Below, piece by piece: positions 22,972-34,689 of a stretch of 64,000 nt of DNA. The stretch is from contig CM053162.1 in assembly GCA_028571685.1 (NCBI GenBank), forward strand, positions 72,776,351-72,840,350. Reading direction: 5' to 3'. This DNA is from Heterohyrax brucei. Lineage: Eukaryota > Chordata > Mammalia > Hyracoidea > Procaviidae. Within the stretch, counting starts at the first letter, position 1. The number at the start of each line of letters is the position of its first letter. The position numbers were made by a program, and so were the translations under genes. The notes beneath the pieces are model-generated. The model searched no databases and was not told the origin of the DNA. It saw only the letters and a list, made by a program, of their open reading frames with translations.

Positions 22972-23056
22972 AGACTTAGAAACCCTATGGGGCAGTTCTA
23001 TCCGGTCCTAGCGGGTCGCCAGGAGTCAGAACCCACTGGATGGCAAGGGGTTTTGC
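22972..23056 (+). repeat. AfroSINE tail fragment
   Basis: 'agaaaccctatggggcagtt' to 'agaacccactggatggcaag' followed by 'gggttttgc'. Only the 3' half is present, inverted against the preceding copy. Confidence 0.75.
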
Positions 23057-23739
23057 AAGCTCCCTGAAAAGCCACCGTGGCATCCGCCTCTCCCCACAGA
23101 GGCAGGGCTGGGTTAGGGACCAAGCCAGCCTTGGGGAAGAGTCTGCGCTACCAAGCGTTATCCACAGGGGATGCGGAAGAAGGTCATGCCACTCTGGATA
23201 AAAACTCCACCTCGAGCTGCGCGGGGACCGAGAGCAAGGCTGGGTCTTCCCACAGCCCCAGCGAGGGTGTCAGTCACCCAAGACTTTCCAGCTCCCTCAC
23301 CGCCCCTTCCACCCTCTCAGCAGCGTGCCGGAGAAGCCACGCACCAGGGTCTGGTCTCAGTCCTTCTTGGTGGCATCTGTTTCAACTGCAAGATCAAAGG
23401 TTGCAGGAGTCCTTCGCCCCACAACGGTTTGGGGTTCTCAGAACTCAGGGACTACTTCTGCAGCCACTGTCACTTGCTCCCTCCGTGTCTCCGGACTCGT
23501 GAGCCCCGGCGCCCAGTAACTGCGACGCCGAGGCCCGGAAGGGTGCAGAAGTGAGCTGCGCGCAGCGTCAGCACAGGAGGCTGGGGACACACCGGGTAGA
23601 GTCCCACGCTCAGGTATCCTGGCAGCCAAGTCTCCGGGCACGCCCAGGACAAAACCGGGCCCGGGTACCGGGAAGGGGCAGTCCAGAAACCCGATGCAGG
23701 GTAGGCGGTGACTGGCAACCGAGAGGGGTTCAGGGGTCT

Positions 23740-24330
23740 GGGGTCAGGCCTAGCCAGGATGGCCTCCACAGAGTAGGGGGACCGCAGGCGGCAGGGGCCG
23801 CTGGGGACGCGCAGGGCGTCCGTGCGCAGGTGCGAGCCCGGGGCCGACAGGGGGCGCCGGGGCGTCGGGGCCGCGGGCGCAGGAGGGCGGCCGGGGCGCG
23901 GGGGCGGGCTGGGGGGCCCGAGGGACGGCTACCCGGCGGCGTGGCAGCCCGGGGCTGGCCATGGCACGGCCGCAGCCCGACGGGCGCGCAGGGAGAGAGC
24001 CGCGAAGGGAGAGCGGGAACCTCCAGCAAAACCAAGCGGGACTCGCCAGCCGAGAACAAGCCCGGCCGTGGGTGCGGCAGTGAAACGGCGCGGGGCGGGG
24101 CCTGGAGGGAGGCGGGGACACGGCACGCAGGACCTGGGGGAGGGGCCCGATGAGGCGGGGCATGTCGGGCGCGGCCCCAGTGGGGCGGGGCCGGGGCGGG
24201 GCCGGGACAGGGGGCGGGGCCGGGGCGGGGGGCGGGGCGGGGCCGGGGCGGGGGGCGGGGCGGGGCCCCGGCGGCTAGCGGAGTGCGCGCTGCCCCTGAG
24301 CGTTTAGCGGTGCCCACCCCGGCGCGCTCC
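23740..24330. promoter_or_regulatory. CpG island at the former NOTO 5' end, with a GC-box array
   Basis: Very CpG-rich sequence overlapping the NOTO exon 1 remnant. From about 24160 to 24270 it becomes a run of GGGGCGGGGCC-type repeats, many of them consensus Sp1 sites. The island persists even though the exon frames are broken. Confidence 0.7.
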
Positions 24331-25130
24331 CTGGGAAATCCTGGTGCGCCACCCAGCCACCGGGCACCCTCTTGGCCTCTCGGGAGCCGTGCTGCTCTCC
24401 TCGTCCGGGCTCCGTCGGCCGAGCTGTAAGGCGGCTCTGCTGCTCCGTGCCGCCTTCAGGACAGAAGCCGCAGGCACGGGGCAGGTAAAGGCTCCACCCT
24501 GTGCCTGGCCGCTAGTCTCCTTGTCCGGTACTTACGCAGTTCTGCTGGGTCCCTCCCGAGACTTTCTGCACTCACAGCACCCAGGGCCCCGCTGGAAGGG
24601 CCTTCCTTGGGTCCAAAATGGTGGAAAGGAAAAAATCAACAGGCAAAGTTTTTATATATAAAATCTGTAGAGTATTGTAACAGGTGCCAGATTAAGAAAT
24701 ACTAGTTCACTATCTCTGCATGGGGGTTGGCAGTGTACAAAACTTGTGCTATGTGGGCGTGGAACAGGCATTTGTGTCCCCAGTTTACAGGTGGCTAATC
24801 GGTACCACTAGCTGCTTGTCTTTGGTAACAAAAAGGTGACCGTGTGTATTTTCAGACTGGTAGAGTGGATAATAGTACTTCATAGCTGGCTGAGGACTGA
24901 TGAGTAGACTCAGCCTGGTACACAGTGCCTGCCACTCTGTGACAGTGCCTGCCACTCTGTGACTGGTGGGGCTCAGACGGACCCCTGACTCCCAAGCTCT
25001 CATTGCATTGTGCCTCCCCCAAATCAATGTCAGGTTGAGGGTACCAGTTATGTCAGTCACAAACATGGCACTCTGCTTCAACAGGCAGGGGCAGGAAGGA
25101 CCTGCACAGAGAAGCACCTATACCAAGGAA
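24331..25130. other. Unassigned sequence upstream of NOTO
   Basis: No gene recognised. An 18-19 bp direct duplication ('acagtgcctgccactctgtg', twice around 24922-24961) is the only local feature noticed. Confidence 0.4.
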
Positions 25131-25470
25131 GAGCTGATGATGGGTGCCTTCTCCCCGGCCGGCAGAGAAAGCCTCCCCCTGGAGCTGATGCCTCAATATG
25201 GATTTCCAGCCTGCTGGACTTGGGAACCATGCTGGCATAGTGCTTAGGTGCTGTGGCTGCTCACCAGAAGGTCAGCAGTTTGAATCCACCAGGTGCTCCT
25301 TGGAAACTCTGAGGCAGTTCTACTCTGTCCTTTAGGGTCACTATGAATTGGAACCGACTCAACAGTAATGGTTCTTTTGGTTTGGGACTGTGAGAGAATA
25401 AACCCTTGTAAGAGCCATCTGCCTGTGGTATTTCTGTTACAGCAGCACTAGATGACTAAGACAACCGTCA
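25130..25470 (+). mobile_element. MaLR-like LTR 3' portion, interrupted by an AfroSINE
   Basis: 'gagaaagcctccccctggag' and 'tggatttccagcctgctgga' precede, and 'gactgtgagagaataaaccc' to 'tgttacagcagcactagatg' then 'actaagaca' follow, an AfroSINE at 25222-25384. The same LTR pattern recurs at 29135 and 59578. The family assignment is by resemblance only. Confidence 0.65.
25222..25384 (+). repeat. AfroSINE inserted in an LTR
   Basis: 'gggaaccatgctggcatagt' ... 'gaatccaccaggtgctcctt' ... 'gaaccgactcaacagtaatg'; full-length. Confidence 0.9.
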
Positions 25471-27110
25471 TCTTTTAAATACAGAGCAATAACAGATATA
25501 CTATTAATGGAGAAACCTTAAAAAGACAAAGCCAATTTGTAAAATAACCTCAACATTTCTGCAGACCAGAAGAGGAATGGAAATTGAAAACAGTTATGGT
25601 TTCTGGGGCCTTGGGACTGCTAGGCTTTGGATCTGGAATCTGAGAACAATGGGGAGTTTGGCTCCTGGGACTTAATGGGCTGTCTTAGGAACCTGGGGCT
25701 CATCCTTGAAGCTGGGGTAGTAGGCAGGTTTCCTCTACTTTTGAAAGAGGTTGAGGAAATCTAGCAACTTTTGTCAGGAGCAGGTGATACAAGAATAAAG
25801 CCCAGCCCCAGGACAGGAAGTAAACCAAGGCTCTGACTGGCTTACAGGCTGGGACTCCTCCCCAAAATAACCACACCAAACCTGGTGCTGTTGAGTTGAT
25901 TCCAACTCATAGTGACCTTATAGGGCAGAGTAGCCCCAGTACTCAGTATTGGCCTGAGGCAGAAACTCTGCTAGCTATCTAAGATCCAGGTCTGAGCTAG
26001 GGCCTGGACAGGAAGGAGTAATAGAAGAGAGAGGGAACTCTGTCACACAAAATCCTGAAACAGATCCTAATACAAACTGGAACTTGAAAGGCAATTAAAA
26101 TGTGCTTGTGAAGTTCTAAAACTAGAGAAAAGTCTAATTCTAGGAGAAACAGAAGGTCAACAAGATGAGAATGCATTCACTACAGATGATATGAATTTTA
26201 TAAAAGTCTGGTAAAGACTTTAGTTATGTTTATGGTGTCCAAGAAGATTGTTAATATCCATAGGAAAATAAAATTATAAAACAAAACCAACAATGAAGCA
26301 AATATAAACAACCAGTACAGTTACACAGCCACACACGTGTTATGTCTGCACATTTAGAGTGAATTTTACTGTACATAAATCACACCTCAATACATTTTAC
26401 TTAAAAAATAAGAAATGTTTGGGGGGGCATGAACATTGAAATAAAAAGATAAATGGAATGAATTCCGTTCTCCCCAAAAGTAACAGAGTGACAAGAGTTT
26501 TTAAAATGACACATGGGCCAGTTAGGCACGGATGGCCAGACAGAGGGCCCTGCCACGCATGCTGCAGCAGCTGGAAGGGGCGGCAGAGAAGCGCTTGTGA
26601 AAAATAGCTAGTAATTTTTCAGAATGGAAGAAAGGCGGGGCTTTGGTTTGAAAAGATACTCAGAGTAGAACGTACAGTTAATAAAAATAAACCCACACCT
26701 AGCCATGCCTTGCAAAACCTGCCAAGTATAAAGGATAAAAGAAAATCTTCAAAGCTACCAGAGGGAGCCATCAACGGACAACAGAATCAGAACAAATGGG
26801 AGCTGGACGACAGCACTGGTGGTCAGTGGTCACAGTGCGTGGGTGTCCTTAGCGTTCTTCCTGCTTTTGTTTATGTCTAAACACTTTTATAATAAAAAGT
26901 AATGGCAAGGATGAGGACTGTGGATAAATGACTTGTGTTTGAGAAGACAGAAAAAAGAACGGAAAAGCTGGAGAGACAAATACAGACAAGAACATTGGTA
27001 ATGTAATAGGCAAACACACATAGAGTCATGAGGATCAATAAACTCTGAAAGAGTTCTTTGGAAAAGGTAATAACATTAATAAATTTCTATCAAGACTTAC
27101 CAAGAGTTAA
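25471..27110. other. A/T-rich sequence, mostly old repeats
   Basis: Contains an AfroSINE 3' fragment (- strand, about 25871-25950) and L1-like A-rich tracts ('gttacacagccacacacgtg', 'cacacctcaatacattttac', 'ctaaacacttttataataaa'). No gene recognised. Confidence 0.5.
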
Positions 27111-27111
27111 A

Positions 27112-27276
27112 ACTCAGAAACCCAGTGCTGTTGACTCAATTCCAATGCATGGCAACCCAGTAGGACAAAGTAGAACTGCCCCATAGAGTTTCCAAGGAGT
27201 GCCTGGCAGATATGAGCTGCCGACCTTTTGGTTAGCAGACATAGCACTCAGCTACCACGCCACCAGGGACTCTGGA
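27112..27276 (-). repeat. AfroSINE
   Basis: Full-length reverse copy from 'cagaaacccagtgctgttga' to 'ccacgccaccagggactctg'. It lies immediately before L1 sequence. Confidence 0.92.
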
Positions 27277-27289
27277 GTTAAAACAGAAA

Positions 27290-29134
27290 AGGCCTAAAAA
27301 ACAGCATTATGAGTGATGATGAGGCCAGATCAGAGAAGAAATAGCGATTATTCCATCAGAAGAGAATACAATGAATAAAACTGCCAATAAATTTGAAAAC
27401 TTATATGAAATAGCCAATTTTCTAGAAAATACATATACTGTTGAAATTAACCTCAGAAAAAATAGAAAACAACATAGTACTGATCATTCAGTGATAATCA
27501 GAACTTTATGAACCACTTTCCCTTTTCCAGTCTTGACATTTTCATAGGCAAATTCTTTGCAAATCTTCAAGGAACAGATAATCCTGGTATTTAGAGGTGA
27601 AATGAGGAAAAGCTACCCAAATCATTATACAAGGCAAATCTACTCTTCATGTTCAAACCAGGAAAAGAGAGCATAAAAGAAAAAAATTAAAATGAACTAT
27701 CCTTGTCAACCAAGGCACTACAGTGCTATGTAAAATATGAGCAAATCCAACTTCCTGACCTATAAAACAACAGGCATAACTGAATACGACTTGGTACCAA
27801 ACTCAAGGCCGTTGAGTCAATTCCAACTCATAGTGACCCTACAGGACAGGGCAGAGCTGCCACACAGAGTTTCCAAGGAGAGCCTGGTGGATTTGAACTG
27901 CTGACTTTTTGGTGAGCAGACATAGCACGTAACCACTGGACCATTAGGCTTGTTAACAGGAACGTAAAAAGGTGAAAGGTCAATATCACAACGTCTACTG
28001 AGGAGTATACCATATTGGAGATTAATAAAAAAATGTACAACCATTTTAACAAATGAAAAAACATTTGCTCAACTGTAGAATCGTTTTTAAAAATGTAAAC
28101 ATTCAGCAAACAAAAGGGTCAAAGCAGTCATCAAAGTAGTACTCTGTAGTAACAGATTTAAAAAAAAGTAGATGCAGGAAAAAATGGTAAAATTCAACCT
28201 CCATTCATTTAAAAAGAGTACTTTTACTAAAGTAAAGGGTGAAGGGTAGTCATTAAAAACCTACAAGTATCACACTGAAACATGAGATTTTAGAAGTAGT
28301 TCCAGTTGAAGTCAAGAACAAGACACATACTTACCTGTCACACTGTTCAGCATGGCACTAGTGATTCCAGCAAATCCAGTAAGACACAAAAATAAAGATG
28401 CATAAGAACTGGAAGCAAAAGACAAACTGTCCTAACCTGTAGGCCACATGACTGTCTACAGAAAAAATTCAAGCAAATCTACAGAAAACCCTATTAGAAC
28501 AAATGAGAGAATTTAGTAAGTTTGCTGGATACAACATCAATATATTAAAATCAGTAATGGTCCACTCGATGGCACTTGGCTGGCTTCAATGGTCAATAAA
28601 TAAAAAATAGGTCCCATTCATAACTGCAGCTGAGACTATAATGTACAAAAGGATGAATTTAGAAGGTGTATGAGACAGTTCAAGAGACAATTGGAAAACA
28701 TTATCGAGGGAACTGAAGACTCAGTATCAGGGGATGGCAATTCTTCCCAAATTAAGAATTAAATTTCAATTTAATTGTGGAACTTGGCAAGCTGATTCAA
28801 AAACCTGTAGATGAAAGCTCCAGGAATCTCTATGACCATCGGAATAAGACAAACAAGGTAATGGAACTTGTCTTACCAGAAATGAACGCTTCTTATAGAG
28901 CTACAGTAATAGAGACGGTGCAGCAGCGTCAGAGATAAACCAGTGGGAGAGACTGCAGAGACCAAAACAGAGCCAGCTACACAAGGAATCCCCAGGTATT
29001 CAGGAAAGGAGCCTTTCATCAGCGGAAAATAGGGGACTGCTCAGAAGGGCAGCTAAATTAATTAATTATGCATATGGGAAAATAAAAAGTAGATGACTAC
29101 CTTTCAGTATGCACAAAAATAAATTACAATGGGT
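27290..29134 (+). mobile_element. Degenerate L1 ORF2 remnant, interrupted
   Basis: A-rich sequence with L1 ORF2-type segments: 'aataaatttgaaaacttata', 'acaaggcaaatctactcttc', 'gaatttagtaagtttgctgg' then 'atacaacatcaatat', and 'cttatagagctacagtaata'. Many stops; no usable ORF. An AfroSINE interrupts it at 27796-27948. Confidence 0.75.
27796..27948 (-). repeat. AfroSINE inserted in L1
   Basis: Reverse copy from 'accaaactcaaggccgttga' to 'agcacgtaaccactggacca'. Confidence 0.92.
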
Positions 29135-29690
29135 GCTGCAGATTGAACTGTGCCCCTGCAAACTGTGTGTTGAAACAGATTCATTCTGGAAGAAGGCCAA
29201 CCAGAGTGCTCCTTGGAAGCAAAGATGGTGAGAATGTATCTTACATACTTTGGACATGTTGTCAGGAGGGATCAGGATCAGTCCCCGGAGAAGGACACTG
29301 TGCTTGGTAGAGTGTTTCATGGAAATGAGGCAGGACTCAGTTTACAAGATGTGCTTGTGCCGTGAGTCACTCTGCTTAGAGATGTGAGAGAGAAGCCAAG
29401 AGACAGGAGGACCTCGTCCTACCATGGCAACAGTGCCAGTGCCAGGAGCAGAATGTGTCTTTTGGACCTGGCATCCCCGCACTGAGAAGCTCCTCAGACA
29501 GGGCAAGATTAATGAGAAGGCCTTTCCCCCACAGCGGACAGAGAGAGAAAGCCTTCCCGGGAGCTGGCACCAGGAATTTGGACTTCTAGCCTCCTAAACT
29601 GTGACAGAATAAATTTATTTTTGTCAAAGCCATCTGCTTACGGTAGTTCTGTTATGGCCGCACGAGATGACAAAGACAACGGGTTCAAAA
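29135..29690 (+). mobile_element. MaLR-like LTR with an RTE insertion
   Basis: Begins 'gggtgctgcagattgaactg' and ends '...tgttatggccgcacgagatg' 'acaaagaca', with 'ctgtgacagaataaatttat' near the 3' end, matching the copies at 25130 and 59578. The interval 29180-29325 is foreign RTE sequence. Confidence 0.65.
29180..29325 (+). mobile_element. RTE LINE 3'-region fragment
   Basis: 'gcaaagatggtgagaatgta' 'tcttacatactttggacatg' 'ttgtcaggagggatcaggat' and 'gagaaggacactgtgcttgg' form the well-known region after the RT domain of afrotherian/BovB-type RTE elements. Confidence 0.8.
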
Positions 29691-30408
29691 ACATAAGGGG
29701 AAAAGAAAAATTTCAATTTTTGTTTTAGAAAATGTAGAATAGTTTTATGACCTTGGGGGAAGGAAAAAATTCTTAAATATAGGAAGCCAGCCAAGTGCCA
29801 TGGAGTCGGACATCATAAATACTGCTGCATTCAAATTTAAAACATAAGCAACTAGGAAGATAGGTCAGCTGCAGCCTGGGAGGAGATATTTATACCCCAC
29901 AGAGCCGACAGAGTTTGAACAGACAAGCAGACCCACTAGGGTGCCACAGGACAGGGAATTTGTTACAGAATTTGACAGCCCACAACTGCAGGGGTTGCTT
30001 AGACAGTTCACGTCAGCTGTTGCTTCCGCATCCAATGCTGAGAGCTGAGCCAGCAGGACAGGTAGTGAGGGAGGGGAGAGGGACGCAGGACAGGCAGACA
30101 AGGACAGTACGAACCTGGGACAAAAGCCAGAACTCCCCAGGAGGAACGAGAACTCATCTGGGTCTCTCACTACCTCCAAGCCCCCAACTGTGATGACCAC
30201 AGAGGAGAATCTGGTACCATTCATCCTGGGGCTAAAATCCCACCTACCTGGGAGCTGGAGATGCTGAGGAGGAGATCCCACGGGGACTGGAAAAGCTGTG
30301 AACCCAGAGGCTGCCCCATACCAGTAGCGTCAGCGAATGGGTCCGCAATGCCCTCAGCCTGGGGTAACTCCTCCAACGGCCCTTTTGACCACACTGACCC
30401 TTCAAGTA
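29691..30408. other. Unassigned sequence
   Basis: No gene recognised. A partial 'gccaagtgccatggagtcgg' near 29790 is an AfroSINE tail scrap. Confidence 0.4.
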
Positions 30409-30556
30409 AGCTGCTGAGTCTATTCTGACTCACAGTTTCCCTGTAGCACACAGTAGAACTGCACGCAGGGTTTATGAGGAGTGTCTGGTGGGTTTGAACT
30501 GCCGGCCTTTAGGTGAACAGCTGTAGCTGTTAACCACTGTGCCGCCGTAGTTCCCA
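30409..30556 (-). repeat. AfroSINE
   Basis: Reverse copy from 'ttcaagtaagctgctgagtc' to 'taaccactgtgccgccgtag'. Confidence 0.88.
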
Positions 30557-31644
30557 CCTTTCAAACAAAAACTTAACAAATAGTGGTTCTCCCTCACGTG
30601 ATGCAACTGCCCCTCACAGTGGAATCACATTAATTTCTCATCCTTATGGAAGAAAAAAAAGGACCTTCCTAACCCTCTCCTACTCTCTACCAAGGAGGAC
30701 GAGGACAAAAATCCTTTTATGTAGCCTGCACCCTGAAGGATGTTACCCAGCCCTGAGCTGTATCACAGTCTTCAGAAGGCTGGTCCACTGTTCCTTCAGG
30801 CCACCTGCTTCAGGATGACGAGATGGTAGAACCAATGAATTCCACGAGCCTGCACCCACTGCCACATTTCAGCTGCTATAAAATAAATTATTTGGTCAAA
30901 AGCAACACTGGGTGGAATGCAACTGAGCAAACAAGATGGTATTAACATTCAGGGTGATACTGTCAGAAACACTGCAGGCAGGAAGGATGAATCCCAAGCA
31001 GAGTAAATGGACATTCCACCGGGCACTGCCCTGTCCCATGTACCCTGTCTGTCACCGGTGACAAACTGACTGCTGAAGAACGTTGCCCACCGGGAGACCA
31101 GTGCTGGTCTCTGCTGTCGGCAGGTGGGGCACTCAACAGCGACTGCAGCAGGTCGGCTTCAGCAAATGGGGATCCCTGTTACTAAAGCCACCTGTGACTC
31201 CCAGTCCTCGCACCATGGCCTGTTGCCATGAGTCCATTATGGTAAACACACCTACTTCATCTTTAGTGATCAATACCGACACCTGCCCTTGCCAACCTGG
31301 TGCCCCGCCACCACCACTGAATCTGGGGAGCCCAGTTCAATGATGTAAGTTCCCACGGTCATTTCTGGGCACAGAAAACATCCATCACAAAGCTCTTTAA
31401 AGGCCATCGGAGCCCCTTCATCAATATGCTTCTCACAGGCTTATGTACACCCTTAGGTGGCCTTAGGTAGACAGGTCTTAGGTGACAGCTCTGCTCCAGT
31501 GTCCCAGGCTTCCTTAGCCTTCGGGTCCCTCCTGCGGTACACCAAAGGGCTGGCTTCTCAACTTCTATATTTCCATAAACAAACAGAGCAAACTGCTAGA
31601 ACCACTCGAGGTACATTCAGACAGGAATCTTGGCTTAAACCAAA
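30557..31644. other. Unassigned, probably old repeat sequence
   Basis: No convincing gene. The composition and phrases such as 'ctgaagaacgttgcccaccg' suggest retroelement relics, but I cannot assign a family. Confidence 0.35.
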
Positions 31645-31802
31645 AGCAAATCCACTACCATCAAGTCAGCTGTGACTCACAGTGACCCTAGAGCACGGAG
31701 CAGAACTAACCTCTGAAGTTCCAAGGAGTGCCTGGTTGATCTGAGCGGCCAACCTTTTGGTTAGTGGAGGCAGCAGTCAGCCACTGCGCTACCAGGGTTT
31801 CT
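31645..31802 (-). repeat. AfroSINE
   Basis: Reverse copy from 'aagcaaatccactaccatca' to 'cactgcgctaccagggtttc'. Confidence 0.9.
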
Positions 31803-32321
31803 AATCTCTGCCTAGCGAACCTTCACAAACAAATCCAGCATAACTTGACTTTGCATTCCTGATCCTACAACTTTAGGGTTCATTTACAGACAATGCCCCG
31901 GGTTCTACCAATATAAACCGGCAAAGTCATGCAGTTGTTCTGGTGTGTATTGTACCTGCTCGTGGTCCCACTTCGTAGCTCGCCCCCTGGAGCACGTCTG
32001 AACTGGAGTCTAGAAGCAAGGAAAGGTTCTCTGAAGAACCAAAGCCAGAAGGAACCTCGGAGAAGGCAATCACAAACTGTTCAGGCAGAGTTTCACTTCC
32101 TCAGACAGTGCTGGAAGGGACGCTTCTCTGGAAAGGAGGGGCAGCCAGATTTGAGGTCTCATGATTTCAGATTCATAGAATCTGCCCGCACACGTCTCCA
32201 GTCCAATCTTCAAGGCTCCATTCCCTTCCAATCAGTGGCCTAACTGGAAGAGAAAACATCTGTGAGGCTGAGAAGATAATTTGTCCCACAGCACACACAG
32301 AAATTTTCAGGTCCCTTCTGA

Positions 32322-32830
32322 GGGACCTGGTGGCATGGTGATTAAGTGCTATGTCTGCTAACCTAAAGGTTGGCAGTTTGAATCCACCAGGCACTCCCTG
32401 GAAACTCTATGGAGCAGTTTTACCCTGACCGATGTGGTCACTATGAGTCAGAATGCACTGGACAGCAGCAGGTTTGGGTTTTTTGTTGTTTGTTTATGAA
32501 GAATCCCTGGTGGTGTAGTGGTTACATGCCACAGTTGCTCCCCAACAGGCTGGCAGTTCAAATCTGCCAGGTGCTCCATGGAAACTCTATGGGGAAGTTC
32601 TACTCTGACCTATAGGGTCACTGTGAGTCAGAGTCAGAATCAACTCAACAGCAGTGGGTTTGGGTTTTGTTTGTTTGTAAAGAAACCCTGGTGGTGTACT
32701 GGTTAAGTGCTATGTCTGCTACCAGCAGGCTGGCAGTTCCAACCTGCCAGGCGCTCCTTGGACACTGTGGAGCAGTTCTCCATCCCCCAGAGGGGCTCTG
32801 AGTCGGAACCAACTTTACAGCAGTGAGTTT
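32322..32830 (+). repeat. Cluster of three head-to-tail AfroSINEs
   Basis: Copies at about 32322-32478, 32501-32668 and 32682-32830, separated by short 'gtttgtttgtaaa'-type T-rich tails. All point the same way and each retains the head, middle and tail motifs, so each is a separate insertion into or beside the previous tail. Confidence 0.93.
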
Positions 32831-33780
32831 CATATGGACCTTGAGATGGGAATTCGAAGCCCAATTCATCATATTTTGCTGCTAAGTTCTTTAGGGTGCT
32901 CAGAAACCACTCCCCTTTCCCCTCATACTAGTATGTCCAAGCAGGTATTTGGTCAGTCGAGACCCTGACTTCTGTAGGCCCTGGGTTACAGCTGTCTGCG
33001 GGTATAACTTACTGCCTTCTATCGCATGCCATGGAATCCCAGGACCCCTCCACCCTGGAAAAGGCATCAGTTATGCCTGGAAGTTCTAATCAGCCACAGC
33101 ACAGTTCTAGACTCCCCAGCCCCAACCTAAGGTTCTCCTTTCCTGGAACCACACCTGGCAGCTAACTCTGTACCCTCAGTGTCCAGTCAGAAGCAGAACC
33201 TTGAGTGACACAGACTGAGAAATCTATCGTGGGGACTGGGCTTTCCACAGTGTGTCAGGGGCATTATTTCTCAGTCTGGTGCTGGGGCCTGAAGTCACAG
33301 AGCAAGCAGTGATGGAGGAAAGGAAGGGGGCTGCAAGGGTCGCCTAGAAGAGGGAGAGAAAAGAGGAACCAGACACACTCATCCTTGTGCCAGCTCCAGC
33401 CCCTTGCTTTGGTGGTGCTCGCGATCTGCAGGAGAACCTGGCGTCCTTCCCCACAGAACTAAACACACAGCCAGCCCAGGAGCTAGGGGAACAAGAGGAC
33501 CCAGTGGGAACGGCCACAGCCGTGTGCCTGACTCCTGTCCCCATGAAGTGGCTCGCTCACCGCCTTGTCTGAATCTGGTCACACCACACACAGAGGAACT
33601 GGTTAGGGCGGAAGATGAAGACAGTGGTGACGCTGGCAATTGCTGACACACACTGACCACGTCAGCTCCGCATCCGAATTGTCTCATTTAAGTGGAGGAT
33701 GTTTCCTTCTCTGGATTGAGAAGTGCCACTCTCGGCAGAAAGATGTGAGCCCTCATGACCCGGCAGTCTGCTTCCAGAAG
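32831..33780. other. Unassigned sequence before the second LTR
   Basis: No gene or confident repeat recognised. Confidence 0.35.
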
Positions 33781-33786
33781 CTGAGC

Positions 33787-34593
33787 TGTCGGGAGCGGGC
33801 CCCCCTTCTCCCAACATGGGGATCAAGGAGGTGCCTCCTAAGAGGGGCTTCACAACCCCCTCGGCTTATGGAATTATACTGGGAAAATCTGACCAGGAAC
33901 TTCTGGGGTATAGAGATCAGAGGAATGGATTTCAATGCGGCATGCCTGGTAGCACTGAGGCCTGCCCAGCTTCACTGGCTTCCCCCTAACTGCATTCCCC
34001 TCCCTTTACTCCACATACACAAGTTTACAAGCTAACCCTTGAAAGGCTTTCCAAGGACAATTCTCCACATAGCCATTAAAATTACACAAGCATCTCAACT
34101 GATAACACTAAAGAAACATCTTTCTTAGTGCAGCTGGCTTGATTAGGGGAAAGCAGACACTATCTGCACAGGAAAATATAAATAAAAACCTAGAGAAACA
34201 AATGGAGACGGCCAGACAGTGAAGCCTCGAGAAGTTTACCCCTCCGTACCTTCCACTTTGAGGTACGAATAAAACCATTAATTGTGTTCTCTCACATTTA
34301 TCACCACGGACATCCAAAAGGCCTTGGCAATTAACTAGAGAAAGAAGACCACGAGGGGTCAGTTTCTTGTTAGCCAATAGTTTATGCCAAGCCTACAGGA
34401 TGAACAAAATCGGGTGAACACTACATCACCTCTTCTATAAAAACAATAAAGACAGACAGCCTCTCTCTCTTGCTCTCTGGGTCGGGCTGCCTTAACCCAG
34501 AAAACCCTTTCCTGTCTCTCTTTATTCATTTCCTGCCGCGCCTTCCCTCCCTCTGTGCGGGACCCTGAAAAGTGTTGGGACTGGCTCCCAGCA
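33787..34593 (+). mobile_element. Solo LTR of an endogenous retrovirus (copy 2)
   Basis: Starts TGTCGGGAGCGGGC and ends ...GGCTCCCAGCA, flanked by a perfect 6-bp duplication CTGAGC (33781-33786 and 34594-34599). TATA at about 34436 and AATAAA at 34445-34450. Same family and orientation as the LTR at 12049, from which it differs by short indels (807 versus 883 bases). No internal genes remain. Confidence 0.88.
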
Positions 34594-34689
34594 CTGAGCC
34601 ACTCAGATCCCCATGGAGCACGGCTCTGCTCTGACACAGGTGGGGTCCCCCAGGGCTGGTGTTGGCTCCCACACAGGTCAGAGCAGAGG

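Larger units (their letters stand above)
18865..23962 (-). pseudogene. NOTO: NOTO, notochord homeobox gene, apparently decayed (three exon remnants)
   Basis: NOTO is a homeodomain transcription factor needed for notochord and node development. Exon 1 remnant (about 23962-23470) contains SVEAILARPDP and SWACPETWLPGYLSVGLYP, characteristic of mammalian NOTO. Exon 2 (22201-22070) is open and phase 0, and gives the homeodomain front MFNLEQLADLEKVF to LVGKK with AG/GT borders. Exon 3 (18954-18865) gives RVWFQNRRVKYQKQQKLK. Defects: the only nearby upstream ATG (23962) is out of frame with the SVEAIL body, whose own frame has a TAG at 23931-23929; no GTRAGT donor is visible after exon 1; the exon 3 acceptor reads TTATAG with no pyrimidine tract; and the C-terminal SWDESSSGSD is one frame away, after a TGA at 18867-18865. 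The N-terminal arm reads KRSGT where the family has KRVRT. Identity is strong. Pseudogene status is inferred, and assembly errors could mimic some breaks. Confidence 0.75.

Noticed and set aside
23730..24317. 195-codon Pro/Arg-rich frame near NOTO
   Set aside because: It is in a different frame from the recognisable NOTO body and reflects GC-rich composition.
32322..32830. tRNA genes
   Set aside because: AfroSINEs have tRNA-like A/B-box remnants ('agtggttaag', 'gttcaaatcc') but no complete cloverleaf or acceptor stem.
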